From: Pseudomonadota bacterium
GTDB taxonomy: Bacteria; Pseudomonadota; Alphaproteobacteria; Azospirillales; Azospirillaceae
Assembly (NCBI GenBank): GCA_023416195.1
Contig: JAEZID010000193.1
Coordinates: 1-14,710 of the forward strand
Direction of reading: 5' to 3'
Length of the DNA: 14,710 nt
Both the position numbers and the translations under genes were made by a program. Of this stretch, positions 6,965 through 13,762 are shown in pieces (within the stretch, counting starts at the first letter, position 1; every line of letters starts with the position of its first letter). Below the pieces are notes generated by a model. That model was not told where the DNA came from, did not search any database, and saw only the letters and a list, made by a program, of their open reading frames with translations.

Positions 6965-7801
6965 TCAGTTCAATGGATGTTCGTTGAAGGTCAGATACAC
7001 GGCTTGCGTGCGGTTGGTTGCGCCCAGCTTCTTCAGGATGTTGCGAACGTGCACCTTGACCGTGCTCTCGCACATGCCGAGTTCGTGGGCGATGATCTTG
7101 TTGGCCTTGCCTTCCCGCATGCATTTCAGCACGGCGATCTGACGGGGGGTCAGCCCGTTCTTGCGATCGTCGCCACGGACCGCCTGCTCGGAAATCGCCC
7201 GCTCGGGGCCATTCGGCGGCTCCGGTGCGGTTGTTTCGTCCTGCATGATCCGTTGCAGGAAGGTGGTGGGGATGAAGGTCCCTCCCGCCCCCACCAGACG
7301 GATGGCCTCCAGCGCCACCGAAAGCCCCACGGTCGTCGGGATGTAGCCGCGCACGCCGAGACGGAAGGCGTCGAGCGCGGCGCCCGCTTCCTCGCGGTCG
7401 GCCAGGATGATCAGCGGCGTGTCTTCAAGGAGGGCGACCAGCCTGCTCAACTCTGAATGAAAATGCGGGTTCGTCGACGCCGTCCCGCTGAAATGGCACA
7501 GCACAACGTCGGGAGCGGTTGCGCCGCCAAGCATGGCTTCCACGTCGGCGACCGACGCGGCGGTCAGGACGTGCAGGCCCCGATCGCACAGGTTAAGGCT
7601 GATCGACAGGCATTCGCGCGTCAGCGGCGTGTCGTCCATAAGAAGCGCCGTGATTTCCTGACCGTAAGCCTTTTTCATCCCACCGCTCGTTCGCGTCGCT
7701 TCGCCTGTCTGGCCGGTGCGTGGGCTGCTGTAGGACAGCGGCGCAATGGCGTTGGGGTCGAACGCCGGTGGCATCGGCAGTGCCTTCCTGTACGAGAACA
7801 T
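6965..7801 (-). CDS. LuxR/NarL-type regulator with degenerate (pseudo-)receiver domain
   Basis: 278-residue putative DNA-binding regulator. The start is supported by GGGAG (plus 7807-7811) 5 bases before the ATG. Residues 1-45 are a polar extension. The receiver-like domain (about 48-175) keeps the acidic pair Asp56-57 (LLMDDTPLTRE) and the fold pattern, but the phospho-acceptor position in DVVLCHF is His103. The switch Thr is Ala134 (ILADRE) and the conserved Lys is Thr156 (GYIPTT). It should therefore not accept phosphate in the usual way. A linker (about 182-214) leads to an HTH (216-272) with LTPRQIAVLKCMREGK and STVKVHVRNILKKLGATN. The HTH matches that of the protein at 10008-10742 at 41 of 54 positions by hand count, so the two are paralogues and may share targets. 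No partner kinase is adjacent. It is terminated by the hairpin at 6880-6924. Confidence 0.92.
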   Translation of the reverse strand: MFSYRKALPMPPAFDPNAIAPLSYSSPRTGQTGEATRTSGGMKKAYGQEITALLMDDTPLTRECLSISLNLCDRGLHVLTAASVADVEAMLGGATAPDVVLCHFSGTASTNPHFHSELSRLVALLEDTPLIILADREEAGAALDAFRLGVRGYIPTTVGLSVALEAIRLVGAGGTFIPTTFLQRIMQDETTAPEPPNGPERAISEQAVRGDDRKNGLTPRQIAVLKCMREGKANKIIAHELGMCESTVKVHVRNILKKLGATNRTQAVYLTFNEHPLN

Positions 7802-8498
7802 GGGAACTCCCTAGCTGTTCGCCCCTTTATCCGCCGCTTGACGCGCGGGGCTTGCGTTTTCGTCGCTGGTGACGATGGTTTTTCCTTGCCCGGAGCGGGA
7901 AAGTTCAGCCCGTTTCCGTTGGCCTTTTTCCCTTTGTTTGGCTCCCTCGATCAAGCGCGATGCCGCTTAGCTGGTATGTCCTTCGTGCTCACGTGCGGAG
8001 GCTTGCAAACCGCGCGGGTGTGCCGTGCCCGCGCAACGTCGTTTCCGATGCCCGTTCAGGCGTCCGGTTCAGGCGCCAACAATGTCCAATGCCAATAGAG
8101 AAGCTTTGGTTTCCGCGATATGCGCAAGACTTCGGCACAGTAACATCGCTCTTCGGATTCTTCGTTCTTAATCCGTGCCTGAGCATTGATGGCCTTCCGG
8201 TTTGCGCTCTTGAGAATTTTAGAAGGCTTGTATAGCGCCTGACGCATACGCCATCGTCAATAGCAAACAAGACCAGAGCGATGCATGTAATTATTAGTCG
8301 TATACCTCTTAATAGGTGAGCGTTGCAAAATTGTCGGTCTGAATTACTCTCAATGGATTGTGCCACCCGCATAGGCCATGCCGGATAGTCAACAAGGCAA
8401 GGTTCCTGCAATCGACGGGGCCGGCGCGCTCATCCGTACGGGCGCGAAAGGCAGATCCCTTTGACAGATCCACTCAAGGGTGGCCCCGGACACCCCCG
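7802..8498. other. Long non-coding stretch with an AT-richer core
   Basis: 697 bases between the start of one pseudo-receiver gene and the stop of another. Open frames here (for example plus 7960-8235 and minus 7989-8411) have no recognisable composition, motifs or ribosome sites. From about 8090 to 8400 the base composition drops to near half G+C, well below the flanks. This part contains a NarL-like dyad at 8303-8318. The upstream part (7802-8000) should carry the promoter of the 7801 gene, but no clear -35/-10 pair is visible. Confidence 0.6.
8303..8318. promoter_or_regulatory. NarL-style 7-2-7 inverted repeat (candidate operator)
   Basis: TACCTCT-TA-ATAGGTG: two heptamers in opposite orientation with 2 bases between. 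The first fits the NarL/NarP heptamer TACYNMT fully and the second (CACCTAT on the other strand) at 6 of 7. NarL-type HTHs, like those of the neighbouring regulators, bind such arrangements. It is about 500 bases upstream of the gene starting at 7801, so its target is unclear. Confidence 0.4.
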
Positions 8499-9020
8499 TC
8501 ATGAACGACCGGGAACCACCGTCGCGCCTTGGTGAATGCGGCGAAGGGAGTCGATGACGGTGGAGAGGGGGGCCGTGCTGGACACGATGCCGCGCAGGTT
8601 CAGGCGCATGGCCGTATCCACCGCGCTGGGCTCGGTCCGGTCGGCAAGGATGGCGATGGGCGGATGTGGCTGTTCGGCGAGCAGACGTTTCAGCATTCGG
8701 GCCATGGCGCCGCGGACCAGGCCGGCCCGCCCGACACAGACCAGGACGACGTCGGCTTGCTCAAAGGCTGCGGAAAGATCGGCCAGCGCTTGTTGGGTTG
8801 TCCGATGGGTGACGGAAATGTCGGGCGTGCTGGCGTTGATCGCGGCGGCAAGGCTCTGGCCGAGCATCGTCCGGTCGTCGATCACCAGCACCGCGATGCG
8901 TTCGACGCCGTTCGGCGGGTCTTCCGAATGCGCCTTCGGCTCGACGCCCTTCCGTTCCGGAGCGGTCGCCGGGCTTCCGCGGCGGATGTCGGCCGGCACT
9001 CCAAAGCCAACCATATTCAT
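8499..9020 (-). CDS. Stand-alone degenerate receiver protein lacking an HTH domain
   Basis: 173 residues from the ATG at 9020; a GTG at 9026 is also possible and neither has a strong ribosome site. After a polar N-terminus (1-40) comes a receiver-like domain (about 41-168): acidic pair Asp48-49 (LVIDDRTML), DVVLVCVG with Cys95 at the phospho-acceptor position, ILADR with Ala126 at the switch, and GIVSS with Ser148 where Lys is expected. It aligns with the receiver parts of the proteins at 6965-7801 and 10008-10742 up to GATVVP (GGTFIP and GGTFVP in the others), then stops three residues later. No HTH remnant follows the stop. It cannot bind DNA as its relatives do. It may have lost its HTH, or it may work as a modulator, for example by pairing with the full-length paralogues; the latter is inference. 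Confidence 0.8.
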   Translation of the reverse strand: MNMVGFGVPADIRRGSPATAPERKGVEPKAHSEDPPNGVERIAVLVIDDRTMLGQSLAAAINASTPDISVTHRTTQQALADLSAAFEQADVVLVCVGRAGLVRGAMARMLKRLLAEQPHPPIAILADRTEPSAVDTAMRLNLRGIVSSTAPLSTVIDSLRRIHQGATVVPGRS

Positions 9021-9262
9021 GGCCACCGGACGATTGCGTGGGTAGGAAGGCTTGTCGGAAGGTTCCTTCCACGGTTTTTCTGGGGTATGCGCCGAATTAT
9101 AAGTCTTTTGCGGGTATCCGACAGGTATTAATTTGGATTACAAGAGATGCCGCGTGCAACGCGCCGGCAGATTATAAGAAAAATAGTTGGAGGCGCAGTC
9201 TGTTTCCTGCCAATCTGCGGTAGGCTCCGGTTCGGGGCGAAACATCACATTGAAAGCGGACA
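9021..9262. other. Divergent intergenic region between the HTH-less receiver and the mini membrane protein
   Basis: 242 bases, AT-rich in 9075-9190. It carries the minus-strand promoter candidate described at 9084-9128. No clear promoter for the plus-strand membrane gene was found. Confidence 0.5.
9084..9128 (-). promoter_or_regulatory. Candidate promoter of the HTH-less receiver gene with repeated ATACC sites
   Basis: On the minus strand a perfect TATAAT (plus 9096-9101) lies about 75 bases before the ATG at 9020. There is no good -35. Three ATACC motifs (plus GGTAT at 9084-9088, 9113-9117 and 9124-9128) flank it, the upper two spaced 11 bases, about one helical turn. They resemble half-sites of NarL-type proteins and sit where an activator would replace the -35. 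Confidence 0.35.
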
Positions 9263-9526
9263 ATGCTCCTTGGGGCGCTCATTCTCTATCTGCTGGGGGT
9301 ATGTCTGGTCTTTGCGGTCGGCCTCTTTGCCGACGACACGTTGCAAGGACAAAGGTCGCCCCTTGGTTTTTCCCTGGGCTGGCGCGTATTGGGCGCGCTT
9401 CTGTGGCCTGTGGCGCTGCCCTTCATCGTCGCCATGGGCATCCTGGCGCGTCGGCGCCTCGCCACCGCTGAGGAAGGGGATAGGCCGCAACGCCAACCCA
9501 TCGGACGGAAGGACAAGGGGGCCTGA
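9263..9526 (+). CDS. Small two-TM membrane protein, unknown function
   Basis: 87 residues; family not recognised. It has two strongly hydrophobic segments, about 2-22 (LLGALILYLLGVCLVFAVGL) and about 39-61 (GWRVLGALLWPVALPFIVAM). They are joined by a short polar loop (ADDTLQGQRS) and followed by ARRRLA and a basic, hydrophilic tail to residue 87. By the positive-inside rule both ends should be cytoplasmic. The ATG at 9263 is the only reasonable start; the Shine-Dalgarno is weak (GAAAGCGG just upstream). It lies alone on the plus strand between the HTH-less receiver (divergent) and the LuxR-type gene at 10008, with 481 bases before the latter. The composition (clear helices, positive flank) argues for a real gene despite its size. 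Confidence 0.65.
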   Translation: MLLGALILYLLGVCLVFAVGLFADDTLQGQRSPLGFSLGWRVLGALLWPVALPFIVAMGILARRRLATAEEGDRPQRQPIGRKDKGA

Positions 9527-9590
9527 CGTCTCCAACGGTCATGCCCGCCGATGGCCCTAGAAGGACGGGATATTCATTGCCTCCTCACAT

Positions 9591-9618
9591 TTGACCATGA
9601 CAAGGAGTAGGCGATAGT
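9591..9618 (+). promoter_or_regulatory. Possible sigma-70 promoter upstream of the second LuxR-type gene
   Basis: TTGACC (9591-9596), a 16-base spacer and GATAGT (9613-9618). This gives 5 of 6 and 4 of 6 consensus matches. It implies a leader of nearly 390 bases, so a closer promoter could be the real one. Confidence 0.3.
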
Positions 9619-9995
9619 CGAGCCGTTCCAATCGCCATCGGAATTGGTACGCGGGGGTTCTCTTTCCCGCGCGGCGTTGCCCCTAAGTGTGCATTTACGA
9701 AGTGCTTGTTTCTGGTACATTCAGAACACCTAATGCGATGTGCGCAAGCATCCGTGACCAGGGCCGCCACAGGGCCACGACAAGTGCGTAGATGCGGACG
9801 TCGCCACGGAAGGAAAATCGCCGACAACAGCAGCCGTTCGTGCTGCACCGCCTGATCACATCTTCAATGTACCAAGGCCTCTGTTGTGCGTAACGCCACC
9901 GTCGTCGCAACGGCGGGCGGAAAACTGTCCACGGCGCTGGAATGAACATTGCCGCGCAGCGATAGCCCGCTGCCGCGAAGGCGTCGGTGCAACAT

Positions 9996-10001
9996 GGAGG
10001 G
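9996..10001 (+). promoter_or_regulatory. Ribosome binding site deciding the start of the second LuxR-type gene
   Basis: GGAGGG lies 6 bases before the ATG at 10008. This favours that start over the upstream in-frame TTG-type codon at 9987, which lacks such a site. Confidence 0.85.
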
Positions 10002-10007
10002 AACAGA

Positions 10008-10742
10008 ATGACCAGCAACGGCATGCCCCATCCCGCACTTTCTCCGAATCCAACCTTGTCCATCGTCCTGGCGGACCAGAACAGCCTGACGCGCGACTGC
10101 TTCGCGCTCAGCCTCGGCACGCTGTGCGAGGACATGGCCGTGCACCCCGTCCCGTCCCTGAAGGACGTGGGCACGGCGGTCGGTCGCGCCGAGGGAGGCG
10201 AGGTCGTGCTGTACAACATCGGATCCGAACCGTTTCAGGGCACCGTTGCGGCCGATGTCAAAGCCGCCGTGTCGGCGCTGCACCCGGTGCCGCTGGTGAT
10301 CGTCTCCGACCGCGACGACATCGACATGATCTTGGAAAGCCTGCGCCTTGGCGTGCGCGGCTACATCGTGTCCAGCCTCGGCCTGGGCGTGACGCTGGAG
10401 GCGATCCGGCTGGTCGCGGCCGGCGGAACCTTCGTGCCGGCCACCTCACTGCACAAGCTTTCCCAGCCGGCGGGGCACCGCAACGGTTCGGCCGGCGCGC
10501 CGTCGATGCCGCAGGAAAGCATCGGCGGCCTGACGCCCCGCGAAATGGCGGTGCTGAACTGCCTGCGCGAGGGCAAGTCCAACAAGATCATCGCCTACCA
10601 GCTGGGCATGTGCGAGAACACGGCGAAGGCCCATGTCCGCAACGTCCTGAAGAAGCTGGGCGCGACCAACCGCACCGAGGCGGCCTATCTGGCGCACACC
10701 CACCAGATGGGTGGCACGTCATCGAGCAGCAAACAGCATTGA
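10008..10742 (+). CDS. LuxR/NarL-type regulator with degenerate (pseudo-)receiver domain, second paralogue
   Basis: 244-residue putative transcription regulator. The receiver-like domain (about 16-145) begins LSIVLADQNSLTRD, where the acidic pair is reduced to Asp23-Gln24. The phospho-acceptor position in EVVLYN is Asn70, the switch residue is Ser100 (VIVSDRD), and Lys is replaced by Ser122 (GYIVSS). This is the most degenerate active site of the three local relatives, so regulation by phosphorylation is unlikely. GGTFVPATSL ends the domain. A flexible linker (about 150-172) leads to the HTH (173-230) with LTPREMAVLNCLREGKSN and ENTAKAHVRNVLKKLGATN, close to that of the protein at 6965-7801. 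The tail is Ser-rich and ends SSSSKQH. It is transcribed toward the uxaB-like pseudogene, whose 3' end is 18 bases away, with no terminator visible between. In architecture it resembles LuxR-UhpA regulators such as Azospirillum FlcA, but identity to FlcA is not claimed. Confidence 0.92.
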   Translation: MTSNGMPHPALSPNPTLSIVLADQNSLTRDCFALSLGTLCEDMAVHPVPSLKDVGTAVGRAEGGEVVLYNIGSEPFQGTVAADVKAAVSALHPVPLVIVSDRDDIDMILESLRLGVRGYIVSSLGLGVTLEAIRLVAAGGTFVPATSLHKLSQPAGHRNGSAGAPSMPQESIGGLTPREMAVLNCLREGKSNKIIAYQLGMCENTAKAHVRNVLKKLGATNRTEAAYLAHTHQMGGTSSSSKQH

Positions 10743-10760
10743 GGCGCCGTTCGCGGATCC

Positions 10761-12277
10761 TCACATGCCGGACAACTCGGCCATGGCGGTCTTCATGCCT
10801 TTGCCCAGAATGGCGGCCAGATGGTGGGCCGTGCGGTGGGCAAGGCCGGGGATGCGGGTCAGATCCTCGCCCCACAGCCGGGCGTCGGCCAGCACCGTGT
10901 CCACCAGCGCCTTCGGATCCGTGCCGTGCGTCGCCCAGGCGGCGCCGAGCGTGGCGATGACCGCCGCGTTGTCCTGGATGGGGTAGGGGCCGGCGTCGCG
11001 CGTGCCGACATAGGCGCCGTTCACCGTCTCACCCCGGTAGAAGCGCAGCAGCGCCGCCAGTGAGAAGGACAGGCCGGTGGGAGCCTCGCCGTGCGTGGCG
11101 GCGAAGTCCTTCAGGCTGGGCAGAACGCGCACCTGCCATTTCGACACGGAATTCAGCGCGATGGAGATCAGTTCGTGCCGGATGTACGGGTTGCCGAAGC
11201 GCTCCATGATGGTCGCGGCGTATTGCTGACGCTCGGCCTCCGGCAGGGGCACGAAGGGCACGATCTCGTCGAACATCACCGTGTTCAGGTAGGCCGAGAC
11301 GGCCGGGTCGTCCATCATCGACGTCACGGTGTCCAGCCCGGCGCCGTAGGCGGCCAGCGCGCTCGCGGTGTGGGCGCCGTTCAGGATGCGCACCTTGCGC
11401 GTGCGGTAGGCCGGAGGTCGTCGGTCCACACCACGTTCAGCTCCGCCTTGTGCAGCGGGAATTCGTCGGCAAGTCTGGGGGCGAGCGTCGCTGGGGCTTC
11501 GATCACCCAGACGTGGAAGGGCTCGCCGGCCACGGCCAGCGGATCCTCGTAGCCCCACCGGGCCGCCAGGGCGGCCGCCTCGTCGCGCGGGTAGCCGGGG
11601 ACGATGCGGTCCACCAGCGTGTTCAGGAAGTGGTTGTGCCGCTCCACCCACGCGGCGAAGCCCGCCTCCAGGCCCCAGCGCTTGGCGTGCGCCAGAACGA
11701 TGCGCTTCAGGGTGGCGCCGTTCGCCTCGATCAGCTCGCAGGGCAGGAAGACGAGGCCGCTTTCGGCCGTGCCGCCCAGCGCCGTGTAACGGGCGTGCAG
11801 CAGCGCCGCGACCTTGGCTGGGAAGCCGGTCTGGCAGGTGCCGGGGGTGTAGGGTTCCTCGGCGTCGGCGATGCCCGCCTCGGTGGTGTTGGAGACGACG
11901 AAGCGGAGCGCGGGCGCGGTGGCGTGGCCCAGCATCCGCTCCCAGTCCGCATAGGGGTTCAGCGCGTCGGACACGCAGCTGACGACCCGCCGCGCCTCGA
12001 CCTCGCGGCCCTGCTCGATGCCGCGCAGCAGGACGGTGTAAAGCCCCTCCTGCCCCGTGAGCAAACCGGCGACGCCCTGGTCGAGCGGCTGGGCCACCGC
12101 GACGCCGGCTTTCATCACGCCCTAGCCGTTGGCGATGTCCACCATCCAGTCGACGAAGCCGCGCAGGAAATTGCCGTCGCCCAGCTGAAGGATGGTGACG
12201 GGAAGCACCGGCGCGCCCGCGGTGTGCGCCACGTCAAGCGCGCCGCTGGAAAGCCGTTCACGGGTCAGAAGGGGCAT
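10761..12277 (-). pseudogene. uxaB: Tagaturonate reductase (UxaB-like), disrupted by a nonsense codon and a frameshift
   Basis: The intact enzyme reduces tagaturonate to altronate with NADH in galacturonate catabolism (long-chain mannitol dehydrogenase family). Homology runs from the ATG at 12277 (AGGA 8 bases upstream) through ILQLGDGNFLRGFVDWMVD, SNTTEAGI, PCELIEANG, DRIVPGYPRDE and KVRILNGAHTAS to the TGA at 10761, about 505 codons against 483 in E. coli. KVRILNGAH holds the family's catalytic Lys-Asn-His pattern. Lesion 1: an in-frame TAG (plus 12122-12124) after codon 51, where the context DIANG-stop-GVMKAG suggests CAG (Gln) mutated to TAG. Lesion 2: one base missing near plus 11409-11413, where DDLRP should run into YRTRKVRILNG; the old frame ends in ARARCAS and a stop at 11381. 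Everything else is well conserved, so decay is recent, or both are sequence errors. It lies 25 bases after eda and was clearly the last gene of that operon. Confidence 0.88.
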
Positions 12278-12302
12278 GGCGGGGATCCTGGGAACGAAGG
12301 GA

Positions 12303-12941
12303 TCAGGCTTGCGGGCAGAGGGCGGCGGCGTCGCGGGCCAGACGCTCGATCTCGCTCCAGCGCCGCTCCTTGACGGCGTCGGCCGGGGTCAGCCAGGTGC
12401 CGCCGAGCGCAAAGACGTTGGGCAGCGACAGGATCTCGCGGACGTTCTCCGCCTTGATGCCGCCGGTCGGGCAGAAGCGCACCTCGGGGATCAGCGGGGC
12501 CATGCCCTTCAGGGCCGGGGCGCCGCCGTTCAGCATGGCGGGGAAGAACTTCAGCTCGCGGAAGCCGTGCTCCCAGGCGATCAGCGCTTCCGACACCGTG
12601 GCGATTCCCGGCAGATAGGGCAGGCCGGTCGCCTTGGCCGCCGCCGCCAGTGTCTCGGTCAGGCCGGGGCTGACGAGGAAGCGGGCGCCGGCGTCGCGGG
12701 CCTGGGCGAACTGCTCCGGCCGGATCAGCGTGCCGAAGCCGACGAGGGCCTCCGGCACCTTGGCGGCGATGGCCTCGGCGCAGGCGAGCGCCTTCGGCGT
12801 GCGCAGGGTGACTTCCAGCGTGGTCAGGCCGCCGGCGACCAGAGCCTGGGCCAGCGGAACGGCCTCGGTCGGATCGTCCAGGACCAGCACCGGAACGATG
12901 CGCGGGCCGGACAGGGACGGTTCAAGAAGCGGAAAAGTCAT
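12303..12941 (-). CDS. eda: KDPG aldolase (2-dehydro-3-deoxy-phosphogluconate aldolase)
   Basis: Class I aldolase that splits 2-keto-3-deoxy-6-phosphogluconate into pyruvate and glyceraldehyde-3-phosphate, the last step of the hexuronate and Entner-Doudoroff routes; cytoplasmic, normally a homotrimer. At 212 residues it has the standard length. Visible features are VPVLVLDD, the catalytic Glu43 in LEVTLRT, GFGTL (70-72 region), the SPG phosphate-side motif (91-93), PGIATVSEA, the Schiff-base Lys131 in ELKFFPA, and PTGGI (158-162) for phosphate binding. The ATG at 12941 follows a purine-rich GGAGAGGGTAGGA stretch on the minus strand. It sits 29 bases after the GntR regulator gene and 25 bases before the uxaB-like pseudogene, so the three are probably one transcript. 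It should still be functional although the neighbouring reductase is broken. 4-hydroxy-2-oxoglutarate aldolase activity is usual for the family. Confidence 0.96.
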   Translation of the reverse strand: MTFPLLEPSLSGPRIVPVLVLDDPTEAVPLAQALVAGGLTTLEVTLRTPKALACAEAIAAKVPEALVGFGTLIRPEQFAQARDAGARFLVSPGLTETLAAAAKATGLPYLPGIATVSEALIAWEHGFRELKFFPAMLNGGAPALKGMAPLIPEVRFCPTGGIKAENVREILSLPNVFALGGTWLTPADAVKERRWSEIERLARDAAALCPQA

Positions 12942-12970
12942 GGTCGGTCCTACCCTCTCCTGTTGGTCGC

Positions 12971-13732
12971 TCAGGCCGCTCCTTCCCGGCCGTCCGTCAG
13001 GGAGCCGGAGAAGTACAGGGGCGTGGTGTGGCGGATGTCGTCGATGGTGATCTGGAGATTGTCGAGATGTTCGGCGATGGCGCGCTCGGCGCGGTCGGGG
13101 TCATGGCTGGAGATCGCGTCCACGATGGCCTCGTGCTCGGCGATCACCACGCCCATGCGGCCCTGCACCGGCAGGGTCAGGCGGCGGCAGCGGTCCACCT
13201 GCACCTTGACCTGCTGGATGACCGTCCAGAATCCGGGATAGCCGGCGATCTCCGCGATCAGCGCGTGGAACGCCTCGTCGGCCTGATGGAACCCGTCGCG
13301 GTCCCCGGCGGCATCGACCTCCTTCTGGCGCTCCACGCAGGCGTGCAGCGTGGCGATCTGGCTGCGCGTGGCCCGCTCGGCGGCGTAACGAGCCGTGGCC
13401 TGTTCCAGCGCCTTGCGGATGACGGTGGCTTCCGGCAGCTCGGCCAGCGGGATGCGCGCCACGAAGGTGCCCGACTGCGGGAAGATTTCGACCAGCCCTT
13501 CGTCGGCTAGCCGCAGGATGGCTTCGCGCACCGGGGTGCGGCTGACGCCGTAGTCCTGCGCGATCAGTTTTTCCACCACGGCCTCCCCCGGCTTGCGGTG
13601 CAGCGCGACGATCGCGGCGCGCAGGTCGCGGTGGATGGTGGTCGCGGTCGTCGGGCCGCGCTGGGCGGCGCGCGGCAGGGGCTTGCCCGCGACCGCGGCC
13701 TCCGAGATCCTTGGCGGAATGCCGGACGCCAT
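12971..13732 (-). CDS. GntR-family regulator, FadR (FCD) subfamily, of the hexuronate/KDG operon
   Basis: 253-residue transcription factor, probably a ligand-released repressor. The N-terminal winged helix (about 30-92) has the signature YGVSRTPVREAILRLADEGL followed by QSGTFV. The all-alpha FCD ligand domain (about 100-235) has Asp152, His156 (ADEAFH), His200 (AEHEAI) and His222 (AEHLDN), which fit the metal-binding set of this domain. The start is taken at 13732 because AGGAGG lies 9 bases upstream. The in-frame ATG at 13756 would sit at about the predicted transcription start and has a poorly spaced ribosome site. It lies between kdgK and eda, so an effector such as KDG, galacturonate or a phosphorylated derivative is likely, by context only. 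The promoter just upstream contains a palindrome that may be its own operator. UxuR/ExuR of E. coli belong to the same family, but orthology cannot be claimed here. Confidence 0.93.
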   Translation of the reverse strand: MASGIPPRISEAAVAGKPLPRAAQRGPTTATTIHRDLRAAIVALHRKPGEAVVEKLIAQDYGVSRTPVREAILRLADEGLVEIFPQSGTFVARIPLAELPEATVIRKALEQATARYAAERATRSQIATLHACVERQKEVDAAGDRDGFHQADEAFHALIAEIAGYPGFWTVIQQVKVQVDRCRRLTLPVQGRMGVVIAEHEAIVDAISSHDPDRAERAIAEHLDNLQITIDDIRHTTPLYFSGSLTDGREGAA

Positions 13733-13741
13733 GTGTGCCAG

Positions 13742-13747
13742 CCTCCT
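13742..13747 (-). promoter_or_regulatory. Ribosome binding site deciding the start of the GntR-family gene
   Basis: AGGAGG on the minus strand, 9 bases before the ATG at 13732. It supports that start over the ATG at 13756. Confidence 0.85.
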
Positions 13748-13762
13748 CAACGACATCGCCCT

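Larger units (their letters stand above)
9527..10007 (+). other. Upstream region of the second LuxR-type regulator
   Basis: 481 bases with no supported gene; the minus-strand frame at 9585-9848 is Arg/Cys-rich and unlike a protein. It contains a possible promoter at 9591-9618, a small dyad TTCTG-GTACATT-CAGAA (9711-9727), and a strong ribosome site just before the ATG. Confidence 0.55.

Noticed and set aside
7960..8235. 91-codon plus-strand frame in the AT-richer stretch
   Set aside because: No ribosome site, no recognisable domain, composition unlike the neighbouring genes, and it spans an abrupt GC change.
7989..8411. 140-codon minus-strand frame in the same stretch
   Set aside because: Weak start context, irregular composition and no motif; the short hydrophobic run alone is not enough support.
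8453..8471. CAGATCC direct repeat considered as an insertion target-site duplication
   Set aside because: Two 7-base copies only 5 bases apart with nothing mobile between them; chance is sufficient.
8478..8495. GGGTG/CACCC hairpin after the HTH-less receiver gene as terminator
   Set aside because: Only a 5-bp stem with an 8-base loop and no U-run on the minus strand.
9585..9848. 87-codon minus-strand frame upstream of the second LuxR-type gene
   Set aside because: Cys/Arg/His/Pro-rich translation typical of non-coding GC-rich DNA, with no ribosome site.
11450..12373. 307-codon plus-strand frame across the uxaB-like gene
   Set aside because: Antisense shadow; the minus strand carries contiguous UxaB homology on both sides of the lesions.
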